The notes: generated by a model from the letters alone, not told the origin. DNA of 64,000 bases from Dietzia cinnamea NBRC 102147 (GCF_001571065.1 NZ_BCSW01000003.1:84517-148516), one strand, 5' to 3'. Positions 29,808 through 38,762 are shown, numbered from the stretch's first letter. A program made the numbers and translations.

Positions 29808-30125
29808 CTAGAAGTCGTCCTCCCCGACCGGTCCGCCCTCAGCCTCCCAGGTGTCGATCATCTCGACCTTGGTCCGACGGAATTTGCGTCGCACGCCCAC
29901 GCCCCCGCGGTCGTTCTCCGGGATGAACCGCGCGCCGAAGTAGGTCAGCGCGTCGGTGAGCGCCTGAACCTCGGCGTCATCGAGGTCGGCCGCACCGCGC
30001 TCGTACCTCTTGAGCTTCTCCTGGTCGAGGCCCGCGCGGAGGGCCACCACCTTGGTGGAGACGGTGCAGAGCACACGCGCGGCGCGGGCGAGGCTGGGAT
30101 CCATGAACAGTTCACTTCGAGGCAT
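29808..30125 (-). CDS. Small XRE-like helix-turn-helix protein
   Basis: A 105-residue protein with a putative Cro/C1-type DNA-binding domain: ARVLCTVSTKVVALRAGLDQ is followed by a short turn and RYERGAADLDDAEVQALTDAL, with the Glu-Arg-Gly cap typical of XRE domains. The basic stretch RRKFRRTKVEMIDTWE and an acidic C-terminus follow. It is 44 bp downstream of smc on the same strand and convergent with sdhB. Target genes are unknown; no strong palindromic operator is visible nearby, and I do not recognise a specific named family. Confidence 0.75.
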   Translation of the reverse strand: MPRSELFMDPSLARAARVLCTVSTKVVALRAGLDQEKLKRYERGAADLDDAEVQALTDALTYFGARFIPENDRGGVGVRRKFRRTKVEMIDTWEAEGGPVGEDDF

Positions 30126-30169
30126 GGCCCCATGGTGTCAGGGTCGGCGGCGGGACGGGTGCCGAGGCG

Positions 30170-33100
30170 TCACCGCATGCGCTGCGAGATGACCTTGGAG
30201 ATCCCGTCGCCCTGCATGGACACGCCGTAGAGCACGTCGGCCACGTCCATGGTCGGCTTCTGGTGGGTGATCACGATGAGCTGGCTGGTCTCGCGCAGTT
30301 GCTCGAACAGCCCGATGAGCCGCCGCAGGTTGGTGTCGTCGAGCGCGGCCTCGACCTCGTCCATCACGTAGAACGGGCTGGGTCGGGCCTTGAAGATCGC
30401 CACCAGCATCGCCACCGCCGTGAGCGACTTCTCGCCGCCCGACAGCAGCGAGAGCCGCTTCACCTTCTTCCCGGGCGGCCGCGCCTCCACCTCGATGCCG
30501 GTGGCGAGCATGTCGTCGGGCTCGGTGAGCACCAGCCGGCCCTCGCCGCCCGGGAACAGCACCGAGAACACGTCGCGGAACTCGCGCTCGACGTCGATCC
30601 ACGCCTCGGTGAAGATCTGCTCGATCCGGTCGTCGACGTCGTCGATCACCCCCTCGAGGTCCGCGCGGGCCTTCTTCACGTCGTCGAGCTGGGTCGACAG
30701 GAACGCGTAGCGTTCCTCGAGCGCGGCGAACTCCTCCAACGCGAGCGGGTTGACCTTGCCGAGCGTGGCCAGGTCCTTCTCGGCCCGCCTGAGGCGTCGC
30801 TCCTGCTCGGACCGCACGAACGGCATGGGCGGCGGCGGGGTCACGTCCTCCCCGCGCTCGCGGGCCGCCTCGTACTCCGACATCTCCAGCGCGGACGGCG
30901 GCAGGTCCACGTCGGGCCCGTACTCGGCGACCAGCGCCTCCGGTTCGATCCCGTGACGCTCGAGCACCGCCGCCTCGAGCTCCGAGACCTTGACCTCGAG
31001 CTGGGCACGGACGATCTCGTCGCGGTGGGCGGCGTCTCCGAGCCGTGAGACCTCGGGCTCCGCCGCCGTGAGGTCGCCGCGCAGGGCGGTGGCCCGGGCG
31101 GTCGCCTCCGCGCGCGCGGCCCCCAGCCGGTCGCGTTCCGCCGAGGCGGCGGCGATGAGCTCGTCGAGGCGTGCCAGCAGTCGCCCGCTGAGCTCGTCCA
31201 CCACCCCGGCGACCTCGGCTCCCCGCCGGCGCTCGGCCGCCGCCCGGGCCGCGCGGGCACGGGACTCGCGCTCAGCCTGGGCGGCCCGCCGCAGGGACGC
31301 CGACTTCCCGCGGACGCCGGCGGCCCGTTCCTCGGCGGAGCGGTGCGCGAGCCTGGCCTCCAGTTCGGCGGCCCGGGCTGCCGCCACCTCCGCCTGCGCC
31401 GCGACCCGACCGTCGTCCTCGGGCGCACTGACCTCGTCGTCGTCGTCACCCGCCCGGACCAACCGGTCGGACAGCTCGGCGTGCTCGGCGCGCGCGGCGT
31501 CGAGCTTGTCCACGGCGATGCGCCGCGACTGCTCGAGGCGGCGTACGTCCGCCTCGGCGCGGCGACGCCGCTGCCCGATGCGGGCGAGCTCGGCGTAGAT
31601 CTCCTCGATCGCGGCGTCGGACTCCCCGATCGCGGCGAGGGTCTCCGCGTACCGGTCGGCGCGCTCGGCGTCCTCCGCCTCGGCGCCGGCCAGCTCGGCG
31701 CGGGTGGTCTCGATCTCGGCGCGGACCGAGTCACGCTCGGCGACCGCGGCGTCGATCGCGGACTGGATCTCCAGACCCGTGCGCCCGGACGCCGAGCCAC
31801 CGACGGTCCACCCCGCGCCGGCGAGCTCCCCGTCCCGGGTCACCGCGCGCACGCGCCGGTCCGCGCCGACCTGCGCGTGGGCGGCGGCCAGGTCGTCGAC
31901 CACGACCACGTCCACCAACAGGGCGGTCACCGCGGCGACCAGGTCCTCGGGCACGTCCACCACGTCCAGGGCCCACCGGGCGCCGTCGACGAGGTCCACC
32001 TCGAGGCGGTAGTCCCCGCCGGGCTCGCCGCGGCCCACGAGCCCCGCCCGGCCGGCGTCGGCCTCGCGCAGCGCGGCGAGCACCTCCCCGCGGTCCACGC
32101 GGGCGTCCACGACCACCGCGTCGACGGCGGGGCCGAGCGCCACACCGATCGCCCGCTCCCAGCCGTCGCGCACGCCGAGCGACTCCCCCACCGTGCCCGC
32201 CACGGCGTCCGCGCCGAGGTGCCGCACGACCCAGTCGGCGCCGTCACCGGCGCCCTTGTTCTGTTCGAGGGTCTCGATGCGTGCGGCCAACCGCGCGATC
32301 CGCTGATCGGCCTCCCGCTCGAGGCGCTGCAGCTCGGCCAGTCGCGCCCGGGCGGCCAGGTGGGCGCGCTCCGCGCGGCCGAGGTGCTCGTCGAGGGTGC
32401 GCTCGCTCTCGGAGTGGGCGCCGATCCGGGCGTGCACGGCGTCGAACTCGGTCTCGGCGTCGGCCACGGCGGCGCGGGCGGCGGCTACCTCGGCGTCCAG
32501 CCGCGCGATCTCCGCCTCGGTCGACTCCACGCGCGCGGCGAGCGTCTCGACCTTGCCGGCGAGGCGCGCGACGCCCTCCCGCCGGTCGGCGATCGCACGG
32601 ACCGCCCGAAGGTGCTCGGCCTCGAGCGCGGCGAGCGCCGCCTCGGCCGCGCCCAGCGCCTCCGTCGCGCGGCGGGCCCGGTCGGCGGCGGCCTCCACCT
32701 GGCCCGCGAGGTCCTGCTCGTGCGCTGCGGCGCGCTCGGCCTGACGGTCGAGTTCGTCGGGATCCGTGCCGTGATGGACCGCGACCTCGGCCGCGAGCGA
32801 ACGGGCGCGGTCGGACGCGATACGGGCGGTCGCGCGGGCCCGCTCGGCCAGGGTCGACAGGGCGAACCACCGCTGCTGGGCGGCGTCGGCCTCGGGGGTG
32901 AGCCTGTCGAGCTCAGCCTGGGTCTCCGCCGCGGCGCGGGCCAGCTCGTCCCGGCGGTCGACCGCCTCGGCGACCCGGTCGGCCAGGCGGGCGCGCACGC
33001 TCTCCGCGTCGGCGAGCTCGCGCCGGCGGGTGACGAGGTCGTCGGCGGCCAGCCGGAACGTCGCGTCGCGCAGGTCGGCCTGGATCGTCTGCGCCCGCCG

Positions 33101-33736
33101 CGCCACCTCCGCCTGTCGCCCCAGCGGCTTGAGCTGGCGTCGCAGTTCGGTGGTGAGGTCGGTGAGCCGGTCGAGGTTGCCCTGCATCCCGGCGAGTTTG
33201 CGCTGCGCCTTCTCCTTGCGGCGGCGGTGCTTGAGGATACCGGCGGCCTCCTCGATGAACGCGCGTCGCTCCTCGGGTTTGGACTCGAGGATCTCGGCGA
33301 GCTTGCCCTGACCGACGATCACGTGCATCTCGCGCCCGATGCCGGAGTCCGACAGCAGTTCCTGCACGTCCATGAGGCGGGCGCGGTCGCCGTTGATCTC
33401 GTACTCGGCGGCCCCGTCGCGGAACATCCGGCGGGTCAGGGAGACCTCGGCGTAGTCGATCGGCAGGGCCCCGTCGGAGTTGTCCAGGGTGAGCGTGACC
33501 TCGGCGCGGCCGAGCGGTTGCTTCCCGGCGGTGCCGGCGAAGATGACGTCCTGCATCTTCCCGCCGCGCAGGGTCTTGGCGCTGTGCTCACCCATGACCC
33601 ACGTCAGCGCGTCCACGACGTTGGACTTGCCCGAGCCGTTGGGGCCGACGACGCAGCAGATGCCGGGCTCGAACTTCAGGGTCGTCGGCGCCGCGAAGGA
33701 CTTGAAGCCCTTGAGCGTCAACGACTTGAGATACAC
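30170..33736 (-). CDS. smc: Chromosome segregation ATPase SMC
   Basis: Condensin ATPase that organises and segregates chromosomes with ScpA/ScpB. The 1188-residue protein has N-terminal Walker A GPNGSGKSNVVDAL at ~32-45, long Ala/Arg/Glu coiled coils (~165-500 and ~670-1010), a glycine-containing hinge between them (GLVGRGEPGGDY region) and the C-terminal signature LSGGEKSLTAVAML with Walker B YVMDEVEAALDDTN. The GTG start follows acyP by 16 bp, matching the mycobacterial acyP-smc order. The XRE-like gene, not ftsY, comes next downstream. Confidence 0.97.
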   Translation of the reverse strand: MYLKSLTLKGFKSFAAPTTLKFEPGICCVVGPNGSGKSNVVDALTWVMGEHSAKTLRGGKMQDVIFAGTAGKQPLGRAEVTLTLDNSDGALPIDYAEVSLTRRMFRDGAAEYEINGDRARLMDVQELLSDSGIGREMHVIVGQGKLAEILESKPEERRAFIEEAAGILKHRRRKEKAQRKLAGMQGNLDRLTDLTTELRRQLKPLGRQAEVARRAQTIQADLRDATFRLAADDLVTRRRELADAESVRARLADRVAEAVDRRDELARAAAETQAELDRLTPEADAAQQRWFALSTLAERARATARIASDRARSLAAEVAVHHGTDPDELDRQAERAAAHEQDLAGQVEAAADRARRATEALGAAEAALAALEAEHLRAVRAIADRREGVARLAGKVETLAARVESTEAEIARLDAEVAAARAAVADAETEFDAVHARIGAHSESERTLDEHLGRAERAHLAARARLAELQRLEREADQRIARLAARIETLEQNKGAGDGADWVVRHLGADAVAGTVGESLGVRDGWERAIGVALGPAVDAVVVDARVDRGEVLAALREADAGRAGLVGRGEPGGDYRLEVDLVDGARWALDVVDVPEDLVAAVTALLVDVVVVDDLAAAHAQVGADRRVRAVTRDGELAGAGWTVGGSASGRTGLEIQSAIDAAVAERDSVRAEIETTRAELAGAEAEDAERADRYAETLAAIGESDAAIEEIYAELARIGQRRRRAEADVRRLEQSRRIAVDKLDAARAEHAELSDRLVRAGDDDDEVSAPEDDGRVAAQAEVAAARAAELEARLAHRSAEERAAGVRGKSASLRRAAQAERESRARAARAAAERRRGAEVAGVVDELSGRLLARLDELIAAASAERDRLGAARAEATARATALRGDLTAAEPEVSRLGDAAHRDEIVRAQLEVKVSELEAAVLERHGIEPEALVAEYGPDVDLPPSALEMSEYEAARERGEDVTPPPPMPFVRSEQERRLRRAEKDLATLGKVNPLALEEFAALEERYAFLSTQLDDVKKARADLEGVIDDVDDRIEQIFTEAWIDVEREFRDVFSVLFPGGEGRLVLTEPDDMLATGIEVEARPPGKKVKRLSLLSGGEKSLTAVAMLVAIFKARPSPFYVMDEVEAALDDTNLRRLIGLFEQLRETSQLIVITHQKPTMDVADVLYGVSMQGDGISKVISQRMR

Positions 33737-33752
33737 GGGAGTCGATCCTAGG

Positions 33753-34043
33753 TCAGCGTTCGACGAATCCCGTCAGTCCGCCTCGCGCCGGTTCGTAGGT
33801 GTCGACGACGAGGTCCACGCGTCCGGGGGTGTCGCCACCGCGGAGGAGTTCGAGCAGGCTGGAGCACGCGGCCTCGTCGCCCTCGGCCACCACGTGGACG
33901 CGGCCGTCCGGCTTGTTGGCCGCGTACCCGCTCAGGCCCAGTTCGAGGGCGCGGCTGCGCGTCCACCAGCGGAAGCCCACCCCCTGGACGTGGCCGTGCA
34001 CCCACGCGACCAGGCGGACCGGGTCCCGTCCCGGGGCGCTCAC
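33753..34043 (-). CDS. acyP: Acylphosphatase
   Basis: Hydrolyses acyl phosphates such as carbamoyl phosphate and 1,3-bisphosphoglycerate. The 96-residue protein has the catalytic Arg in [13 protein letters not shown] (~11-23) and the Asn in [13 protein letters not shown] (~36). Its GTG start overlaps the OsmC-family stop (GTGA). The family position between mutM/osmC and smc is conserved in mycobacteria; why it is linked to smc is not known. Confidence 0.94.
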   Translation of the reverse strand: MSAPGRDPVRLVAWVHGHVQGVGFRWWTRSRALELGLSGYAANKPDGRVHVVAEGDEAACSSLLELLRGGDTPGRVDLVVDTYEPARGGLTGFVER

Positions 34044-34531
34044 TCGGGATCGCGCCCGGTCTCGAAGTGCAGCGCGACCTCGGTACCCGCGGTGATCGTC
34101 CGGCCGACGGTGCACGTGGCGTCGACCGAACGGCGGATCATGTCGAGCACGCGGTCGACCATCGCCGGGTCCAGGCCCGACAGGTCGAGCTCGTAGGTCT
34201 CCTCGAGGCGCGGGTAGCGCTCGTTCTCGCGGTCGGCGTCGCCGGAGACGCGGACCGTCGCGGCGTAGTCGTCACCGAGCCGGCGGGAGACGGTGAAGTC
34301 CGACGCCATGGCCGTGCACGCACCGAGAGCGATCTTCAGCAGCTCGCCCGGGGTGAACACGCCCTCGACATCGGCCGACCCGATCTCGACCCGTGCCCCG
34401 CGCGAGGAGGTGCCCACGTAGCGCCGGGTGCCGATCCGGTCGACCCGGAGCTCCGGGCCGGTGCCCGGGGCGGGGGCGTCCCCGGCGGCGGGTGCGGGAT
34501 CCTGAGGTGCGGGCTGAGGCGTCTGGGTCAT
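34040..34531 (-). CDS. OsmC/Ohr family peroxiredoxin-like protein
   Basis: Thiol-dependent peroxide-detoxification fold. The 163-residue product has ~30 Pro/Ala-rich residues, then the OsmC core with the two reactive Cys positions in [11 protein letters not shown] (~74) and [10 protein letters not shown] (~142). Both Cys are intact. It lies 4 bp downstream of mutM, an oxidised-base repair gene, and is coupled to acyP, so an oxidative-stress link is plausible but inferred. Confidence 0.9.
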   Translation of the reverse strand: MTQTPQPAPQDPAPAAGDAPAPGTGPELRVDRIGTRRYVGTSSRGARVEIGSADVEGVFTPGELLKIALGACTAMASDFTVSRRLGDDYAATVRVSGDADRENERYPRLEETYELDLSGLDPAMVDRVLDMIRRSVDATCTVGRTITAGTEVALHFETGRDPE

Positions 34532-34535
34532 GCGG

Positions 34536-35447
34536 TCATCGTACGACCGGGCGCCGACGCGCCCCGCTCCGGCGGCGGGGCGCGGGCTGGCACACGGGGC
34601 AGAAGTGCGAGCCCCGGCTCATGAAGTCCTCGCGCACGACGGCGGTCCCGCAGCGGCTGCACGGCAGGCCCGCGCGGCCGTAGACGTCGAGCGACCGGTC
34701 GAAGTACCCGGAGGCGCCGTTGACGTTGACGTACAGCGCGTCGAACGACGTGCCGCCGGCCTCGAGGGCGTCGGCCATCACCGCGCGCGCGTGCTCGAGG
34801 ACGCCGGTGACGGCGCGCAGGGTGACCGCGCCGGATCGTCGCCGCCCGTGCAGGCCGGAGCGCCACAGCGCTTCGTCGGCGTAGATGTTGCCGATGCCGG
34901 ACACGACAGTCTGGTCCAGCAGGAGTCGCTTGATCTCGGTGTCGCGGCGTCGGATGACCCGGGCGGCGGCGACGGGATCGAACGCGGACTCGAACGGGTC
35001 CGCGGCGATGTGCGCGGCCGGCGCGGGCAGCAGCACCCCGCTGCCGTCGCGGGCCCCGGCCAGCGGCACGACCGTCCACCCGCCGAACGTGCGCTGGTCG
35101 ACGAACCGGAGCTCGTTGCCGTCGTCGAGGACGGCCCGGGCGTGCAGGTGGCGCACCGGCGGTGCGCCCGCACCCGTGACGAGCATCTGACCGCTCATGC
35201 CCAGGTGGACCAGGAGGCAGTCCGCACCGGCCGCGTCGTCGCCGTCGAGGGTGAGCCACAGGTACTTGCCGCGCCGCCGCGCCCCGCTGACGGTACGCCC
35301 GGTCAGCCGCGCGACGATCTCGGCCGCGCCCCCGGGCTGGCGGCGGGCCGTGCGCGCCCCGGTGACCTCGACGGAGACGAGCGTGCGGCCCACGACGTGA
35401 TCGGCCAGTCCCCGGCGGACGACCTCGACCTCGGGAAGTTCGGGCAC
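34536..35447 (-). CDS. mutM: Formamidopyrimidine-DNA glycosylase
   Basis: Bifunctional glycosylase/AP-lyase that removes 8-oxoguanine and FaPy lesions. The 303-residue protein begins PELPEVEVVRRGL after the GTG, giving the catalytic Pro2 and Glu3. It has SGIGNIYADEALW with the H2TH region, and a zinc finger built from CSRC and CPVC near the C-terminus. One base separates its start from the rnc stop, so translation is coupled. The residues after the zinc finger are a short Arg-rich tail. Confidence 0.96.
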   Translation of the reverse strand: MPELPEVEVVRRGLADHVVGRTLVSVEVTGARTARRQPGGAAEIVARLTGRTVSGARRRGKYLWLTLDGDDAAGADCLLVHLGMSGQMLVTGAGAPPVRHLHARAVLDDGNELRFVDQRTFGGWTVVPLAGARDGSGVLLPAPAAHIAADPFESAFDPVAAARVIRRRDTEIKRLLLDQTVVSGIGNIYADEALWRSGLHGRRRSGAVTLRAVTGVLEHARAVMADALEAGGTSFDALYVNVNGASGYFDRSLDVYGRAGLPCSRCGTAVVREDFMSRGSHFCPVCQPAPRRRSGARRRPVVR

Positions 35448-35448
35448 G

Positions 35449-36162
35449 TCAGCCGGCGGTCCGGTCCGCCGTGGTCCCGTCCAGGGCCGCCCAGGCCTGC
35501 TCGGCGGCCTTCTGCTCGGCCTCCTTCTTGGTGCGGCCGGTGCCCTCGCCGAGCGAGTCGTCGCCGACGAACACCACGGCGGCGAAGGTCTTGTCGTGAT
35601 CCGGTCCCGTCGAGGTGATCTCGTACCGCGCCTTGGGCCGGCCGAGCGACGCGCACTTCTCCTGCAGACTGGTCTTCCAGTCCAACGCCGCGCCCAGATG
35701 GGGCACGACCGTCAGGCGGTCGCCGATGATCTTCTCGATCAGGCCGCGGGCCGTCTCGAGGCCGTGGGTGAGGTAGACCGACCCGAACACCGCCTCGAGG
35801 GTGTCGGCGAGGATCGAGTGCTTGTCCCGACCGCCGGTGAGCTCCTCCCCGCGGCCGAGCCGCAGGTGCCGGCCCAGTCCGCCGTCGCCGAGCTCGCGGG
35901 CGATGTCGGCCAGGACGTAGGTGTTGACCAGGCTCGCGCGGATCTTGGCCAGGTCGCCCTCGGGGCGATCCGGGTACGCGTTGTAGAGGTACTCCGTCAC
36001 GACGAGCTCCAGCACGGCGTCGCCGAGGAACTCGAGGCGCTCGTTGTGTGGCAGCCCCCCGTGCTCGTAGGCGTAGGAGCGGTGGGTCAGCGCCTGGGTC
36101 GCCAGGCCGGCGGGCAGGGCCACGCCCAGGACGGCGTCCAGCGCGGAGGGCTGGTCGGTCAC
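35449..36162 (-). CDS. rnc: Ribonuclease III
   Basis: Cleaves double-stranded RNA in rRNA processing and mRNA control. The 237-residue protein has the RNase III signature NERLEFLGDAVLEL (~39-52), the second catalytic region DTLEAVFGSVYL and a C-terminal dsRNA-binding domain (WKTSLQEKCASLGRPK onward, ending KKEAEQKAAEQAWAAL). GTG 36162 overlaps the DUF177 stop as GTGA. Confidence 0.96.
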   Translation of the reverse strand: MTDQPSALDAVLGVALPAGLATQALTHRSYAYEHGGLPHNERLEFLGDAVLELVVTEYLYNAYPDRPEGDLAKIRASLVNTYVLADIARELGDGGLGRHLRLGRGEELTGGRDKHSILADTLEAVFGSVYLTHGLETARGLIEKIIGDRLTVVPHLGAALDWKTSLQEKCASLGRPKARYEITSTGPDHDKTFAAVVFVGDDSLGEGTGRTKKEAEQKAAEQAWAALDGTTADRTAG

Positions 36163-36758
36163 GCGCGGTCCCCGTCGGTGTCGGCCGGATCGGTCATGCC
36201 GAACTTCTCCGCCAGTCCGGCCCAACGCGGGTCGATGCGGCCGGTCTCCTCGCCGGAGACCCCGTCCGGGGCGGGCGTCTCGGGGTTCACGCACTCGTCG
36301 TGTCCGTAGTCGGTGCACGTGGGCGACATGGGGAACTCGAGCCCGAACGCGTCGACGAGGCCCGGTTCGAGATCGATCAGCTCGCCGTCGAGCAGGCGCA
36401 CCTCGTCCTCCTCGGCGCCGTCGGCCGCGGCGGTCCCGGGGGTCGCGTACATCTCGGTCAACTCGACGGCGACGTCGGTGGTGAACTCACCGAGGCAGCG
36501 CGCGCACTCGACGTCGGCCCGGCCGCTGACCGCCCCGGTGACCAGCACACCCTCGTCGACGAACGTCATCATGAGGTCCAGCTCGACCTGCGACCCGCTC
36601 GGGATCCGGATGAGCTCGACGCCGATGTCGGAGGGCAGCACGGCGGCGCGCCGCACCGGCTCCATCGCGCCGGGTGTGCGGGACAGCACGCGGGTGTCGA
36701 GGACGAGCGAATCGGCGGCCGGGCGGCCGTGGCGGGGGGTGCGGGAGGTGGTGGACAC
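36159..36758 (-). CDS. DUF177/YceD-family protein
   Basis: Family linked in plants and bacteria to 23S rRNA accumulation; its molecular role is open. The 199-residue product has the CARCLGEF motif near residue 85, the following acidic loop and CTDYGHDEC, giving four Cys that could bind metal. The last 40 residues are acidic and probably disordered. In most bacteria yceD precedes rpmF; here, as in mycobacteria, it precedes rnc. Confidence 0.9.
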   Translation of the reverse strand: MSTTSRTPRHGRPAADSLVLDTRVLSRTPGAMEPVRRAAVLPSDIGVELIRIPSGSQVELDLMMTFVDEGVLVTGAVSGRADVECARCLGEFTTDVAVELTEMYATPGTAAADGAEEDEVRLLDGELIDLEPGLVDAFGLEFPMSPTCTDYGHDECVNPETPAPDGVSGEETGRIDPRWAGLAEKFGMTDPADTDGDRA

Positions 36759-36781
36759 GCCCAGCAGACTACCCGCCTGAC

Positions 36782-37573
36782 TCAGTAGTCCCCGTACCCG
36801 TCGCCGAAGCGCTCGTCGTCACGGGTGCCCCTGCGGGCGGCCGGATCGCGCCGCGCGGTGGGCGCGACACCGTGCAGTTCCTCGCGGCCGCGGGCGACGG
36901 TGCGCAGCGTCGACCCGAGGAACTCCTCGAAGCGGGCCATCTTCTCGTCGATGTAGGCGTCGCACTCCTCGCGCCGACGCTCGCTCTCGGCGTGGGCGGC
37001 GTCGCGCACGCGGGCGGCCTCCTCGTCGGCGATCCGCACGACCTCGGACTCGAACAGCATGCGCTGCTGCTCCTGGCGGGCCTCGGTGATCGTGCGGTCG
37101 TAGAGGATGTTGGCCTGCTCGACCAGCCGGTCGGCCTCGGCGCGGGCGCGGGTGGTGGTGGACTCGGCGTCCCGGCGTGACCGGTCCAGCAGTTCGGCGG
37201 CCTCGGCACGGGCGTCGCCGACGAGCCCGTCGGCGTGCGCGGTGGCCTCGGCGACCATGCGGTCGGCGCGGGACTTGGCGTCGGCGAGCATCGCGTCGGC
37301 GGCCTCGCGGGCGTCGCGCAGGGTCCGGTCCGCCTCGGCGTCCGCGGCGGCGATGGTCTCGCGGGCGGTGGCGTCGGCCTCCGCGAGCACCCGGTCGCGC
37401 TGGTCCAGCACGTCCTGGGCGTCGTCGAGTTCACCGGGGAAGGAGTCGCGGATGTCGTCGAGCAACAGCAGGGACTCGTGCCGGGGCACCACACAGTTCG
37501 CGGTCATGGGCAGACTGCGGGCGTCCTCGATCATCGCGTTCAGCTCGTCGAGGGCCTGGAACACTCGGTACAC
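36782..37573 (-). CDS. sepIVA: DivIVA-like septation protein SepIVA
   Basis: Coiled-coil cytoplasmic protein; the mycobacterial homologue (Rv2927c/MSMEG_2416) localises to the septum and is needed for division. The 263-residue product begins VYRVFQALDELNAMIEDARS, contains FPGELDDAQDVLDQRD (~50-65), then ~150 residues of Ala/Asp/Glu/Arg heptads (DAKSRADRMVAEATAHAD), and ends in a basic then Gly/Asp/Tyr-rich tail. GTG 37573 matches the homologue start and has AAGGGA upstream; two in-frame ATGs would add up to 16 residues. Confidence 0.88.
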   Translation of the reverse strand: MYRVFQALDELNAMIEDARSLPMTANCVVPRHESLLLLDDIRDSFPGELDDAQDVLDQRDRVLAEADATARETIAAADAEADRTLRDAREAADAMLADAKSRADRMVAEATAHADGLVGDARAEAAELLDRSRRDAESTTTRARAEADRLVEQANILYDRTITEARQEQQRMLFESEVVRIADEEAARVRDAAHAESERRREECDAYIDEKMARFEEFLGSTLRTVARGREELHGVAPTARRDPAARRGTRDDERFGDGYGDY

Positions 37574-37682
37574 GCTCGTCCCTTCACCGGATCGTCTCAT
37601 TCGTCCCATCAGTGTGCCCGCAACACACGGCGGCGGGCCGGTGCGGCGGCGGTGTGTCCGGTGGTCGGGCGATTTCGGCCGA

Positions 37683-37733
37683 GGCGTTCCCGCAGCGCGA
37701 CGGTTCAGCCCAGGCGCTGCCGCAGCGCGACGG
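37683..37733 (-). repeat. 30-bp-period tandem duplication across the coaD stop codon
   Basis: Segments 37683-37703 and 37713-37733 match at 19 of 21 positions with a 30-bp period. The upstream copy encodes the last coaD codons (ALRQRLG); after the stop the second copy would read ALRERLG in the same frame. Confidence 0.75.
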
Positions 37734-38178
37734 CGACCGGCTCCGGCAGCAGATGCGAGACGTCGCCGCCGAGCCGGGTGACCTCGCGGCACAGCGACGA
37801 CGACACGAACGCCAGGTCGGCCCTCGTCGGCAGGAAGACGGTGTCGACGCCCGCGATGGACCGGTTCATGTGCGCCATCGGCAGCTCGTAGTCGTAGTCG
37901 GTGGAGTCGCGCAGGCCCTTGATGACGGCCGTCGCCCCCTGGTCCCGGCAGTAGTCCACGAGCAGTCCGTAGAAGCTGTCCACCCGCACGCCGGGCATGT
38001 CCGCGCACACCTCGTCGATGAGCGCCTTGCGCTCGTCGATCGTGAAGGTGCCCTGCTTGTTGGGGTTGGCGACCACGCACACGATCACGTCGTCGAACAG
38101 CTCCGCGGCGCGGCGGATGATGTCGAGGTGCCCGAGGGTCACCGGGTCGAAGGAGCCTGGGCACACGACGGTCATCAT
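37705..38178 (-). CDS. coaD: Phosphopantetheine adenylyltransferase
   Basis: Penultimate step of coenzyme A synthesis: 4'-phosphopantetheine plus ATP to dephospho-CoA. The 157-residue product starts MMTVVCPGSFDPVTLGHLDI with the TxGH nucleotidyl-transfer motif, then VIKGLRDSTDYDYE and LAFVSSSLCREV (ISSS-type motif). Its ATG overlaps the rsmD stop as ATGA, a widespread pairing. A second in-frame ATG follows immediately. An in-frame copy of the last codons lies beyond the stop. Confidence 0.96.
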   Translation of the reverse strand: MMTVVCPGSFDPVTLGHLDIIRRAAELFDDVIVCVVANPNKQGTFTIDERKALIDEVCADMPGVRVDSFYGLLVDYCRDQGATAVIKGLRDSTDYDYELPMAHMNRSIAGVDTVFLPTRADLAFVSSSLCREVTRLGGDVSHLLPEPVAVALRQRLG

Positions 38179-38762
38179 GGGGCGACCGTATCAACCGGCC
38201 TGGCCATCTCGATCGTGGTCTCCCCGTACGTGCGCTCGAAGATCACGTCGTAGCCGGCGGGCCAGCGCACGGCGGGGTCCCGCTTCGAGCGCTCCCACAC
38301 CACCAGGGCGTCCTCCGCGAGCCAGCCCCCCTCGAGCAGAGCGCCCAGGACCGGCTCGTCGAGCACGGCCGAGCGCTCGTACGGCGGGTCGGCCAGGACC
38401 AGGTGGAACCCGCCGGGCACGGGGCAGTCGCCCTCGACGGCTGCCGGGAGGGCCGCCCGTCTGACGGTGGTGCGCAGGGAGGGGGACGACGACGAGGCCC
38501 CTGCGGTGTTCTTCTTCAGGCAGGCCACCGCCCGGGGGTTCTCCTCGACGAACCACGCGGTGTCGGCTCCCCGGGACAGGGCTTCGAGCCCGAGCGCCCC
38601 GGAGCCGGCGAACAGGTCGAGGACGGCGGCGCCGTCGAGGTCCACCCGGCTCTCGATGGCGCTGAACAGCGCCTCGCGGACCCGGTCGGTCGTGGGCCGT
38701 GTCCCGGCCGGCGGCACGATGATCGACAGCCCGCGCAGGCGGCCGGAGATGATGCGGGTCAT
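38175..38762 (-). CDS. rsmD: 16S rRNA (guanine966-N2)-methyltransferase
   Basis: SAM-dependent methylation of 16S G966. The 195-residue product begins MTRIISGRLRGLSIIVP, has the SAM-binding LDLFAGSGALGLEALSRG (~48-65) and the catalytic motif ADPPY (~125), a D/NPPY variant typical of RsmD. It is 16 bp downstream of recG. The pyruvate carboxylase gene found between these two in M. tuberculosis (from memory) is not present. Confidence 0.94.
   Translation of the reverse strand: MTRIISGRLRGLSIIVPPAGTRPTTDRVREALFSAIESRVDLDGAAVLDLFAGSGALGLEALSRGADTAWFVEENPRAVACLKKNTAGASSSSPSLRTTVRRAALPAAVEGDCPVPGGFHLVLADPPYERSAVLDEPVLGALLEGGWLAEDALVVWERSKRDPAVRWPAGYDVIFERTYGETTIEMARPVDTVAP

Noticed and set aside
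31343..33751. 802-codon plus-strand open frame opposite smc
   Set aside because: Antisense of the SMC coiled coil; repetitive Leu/Gly/Val composition explained by the Ala/Glu/Arg codons on the real strand.
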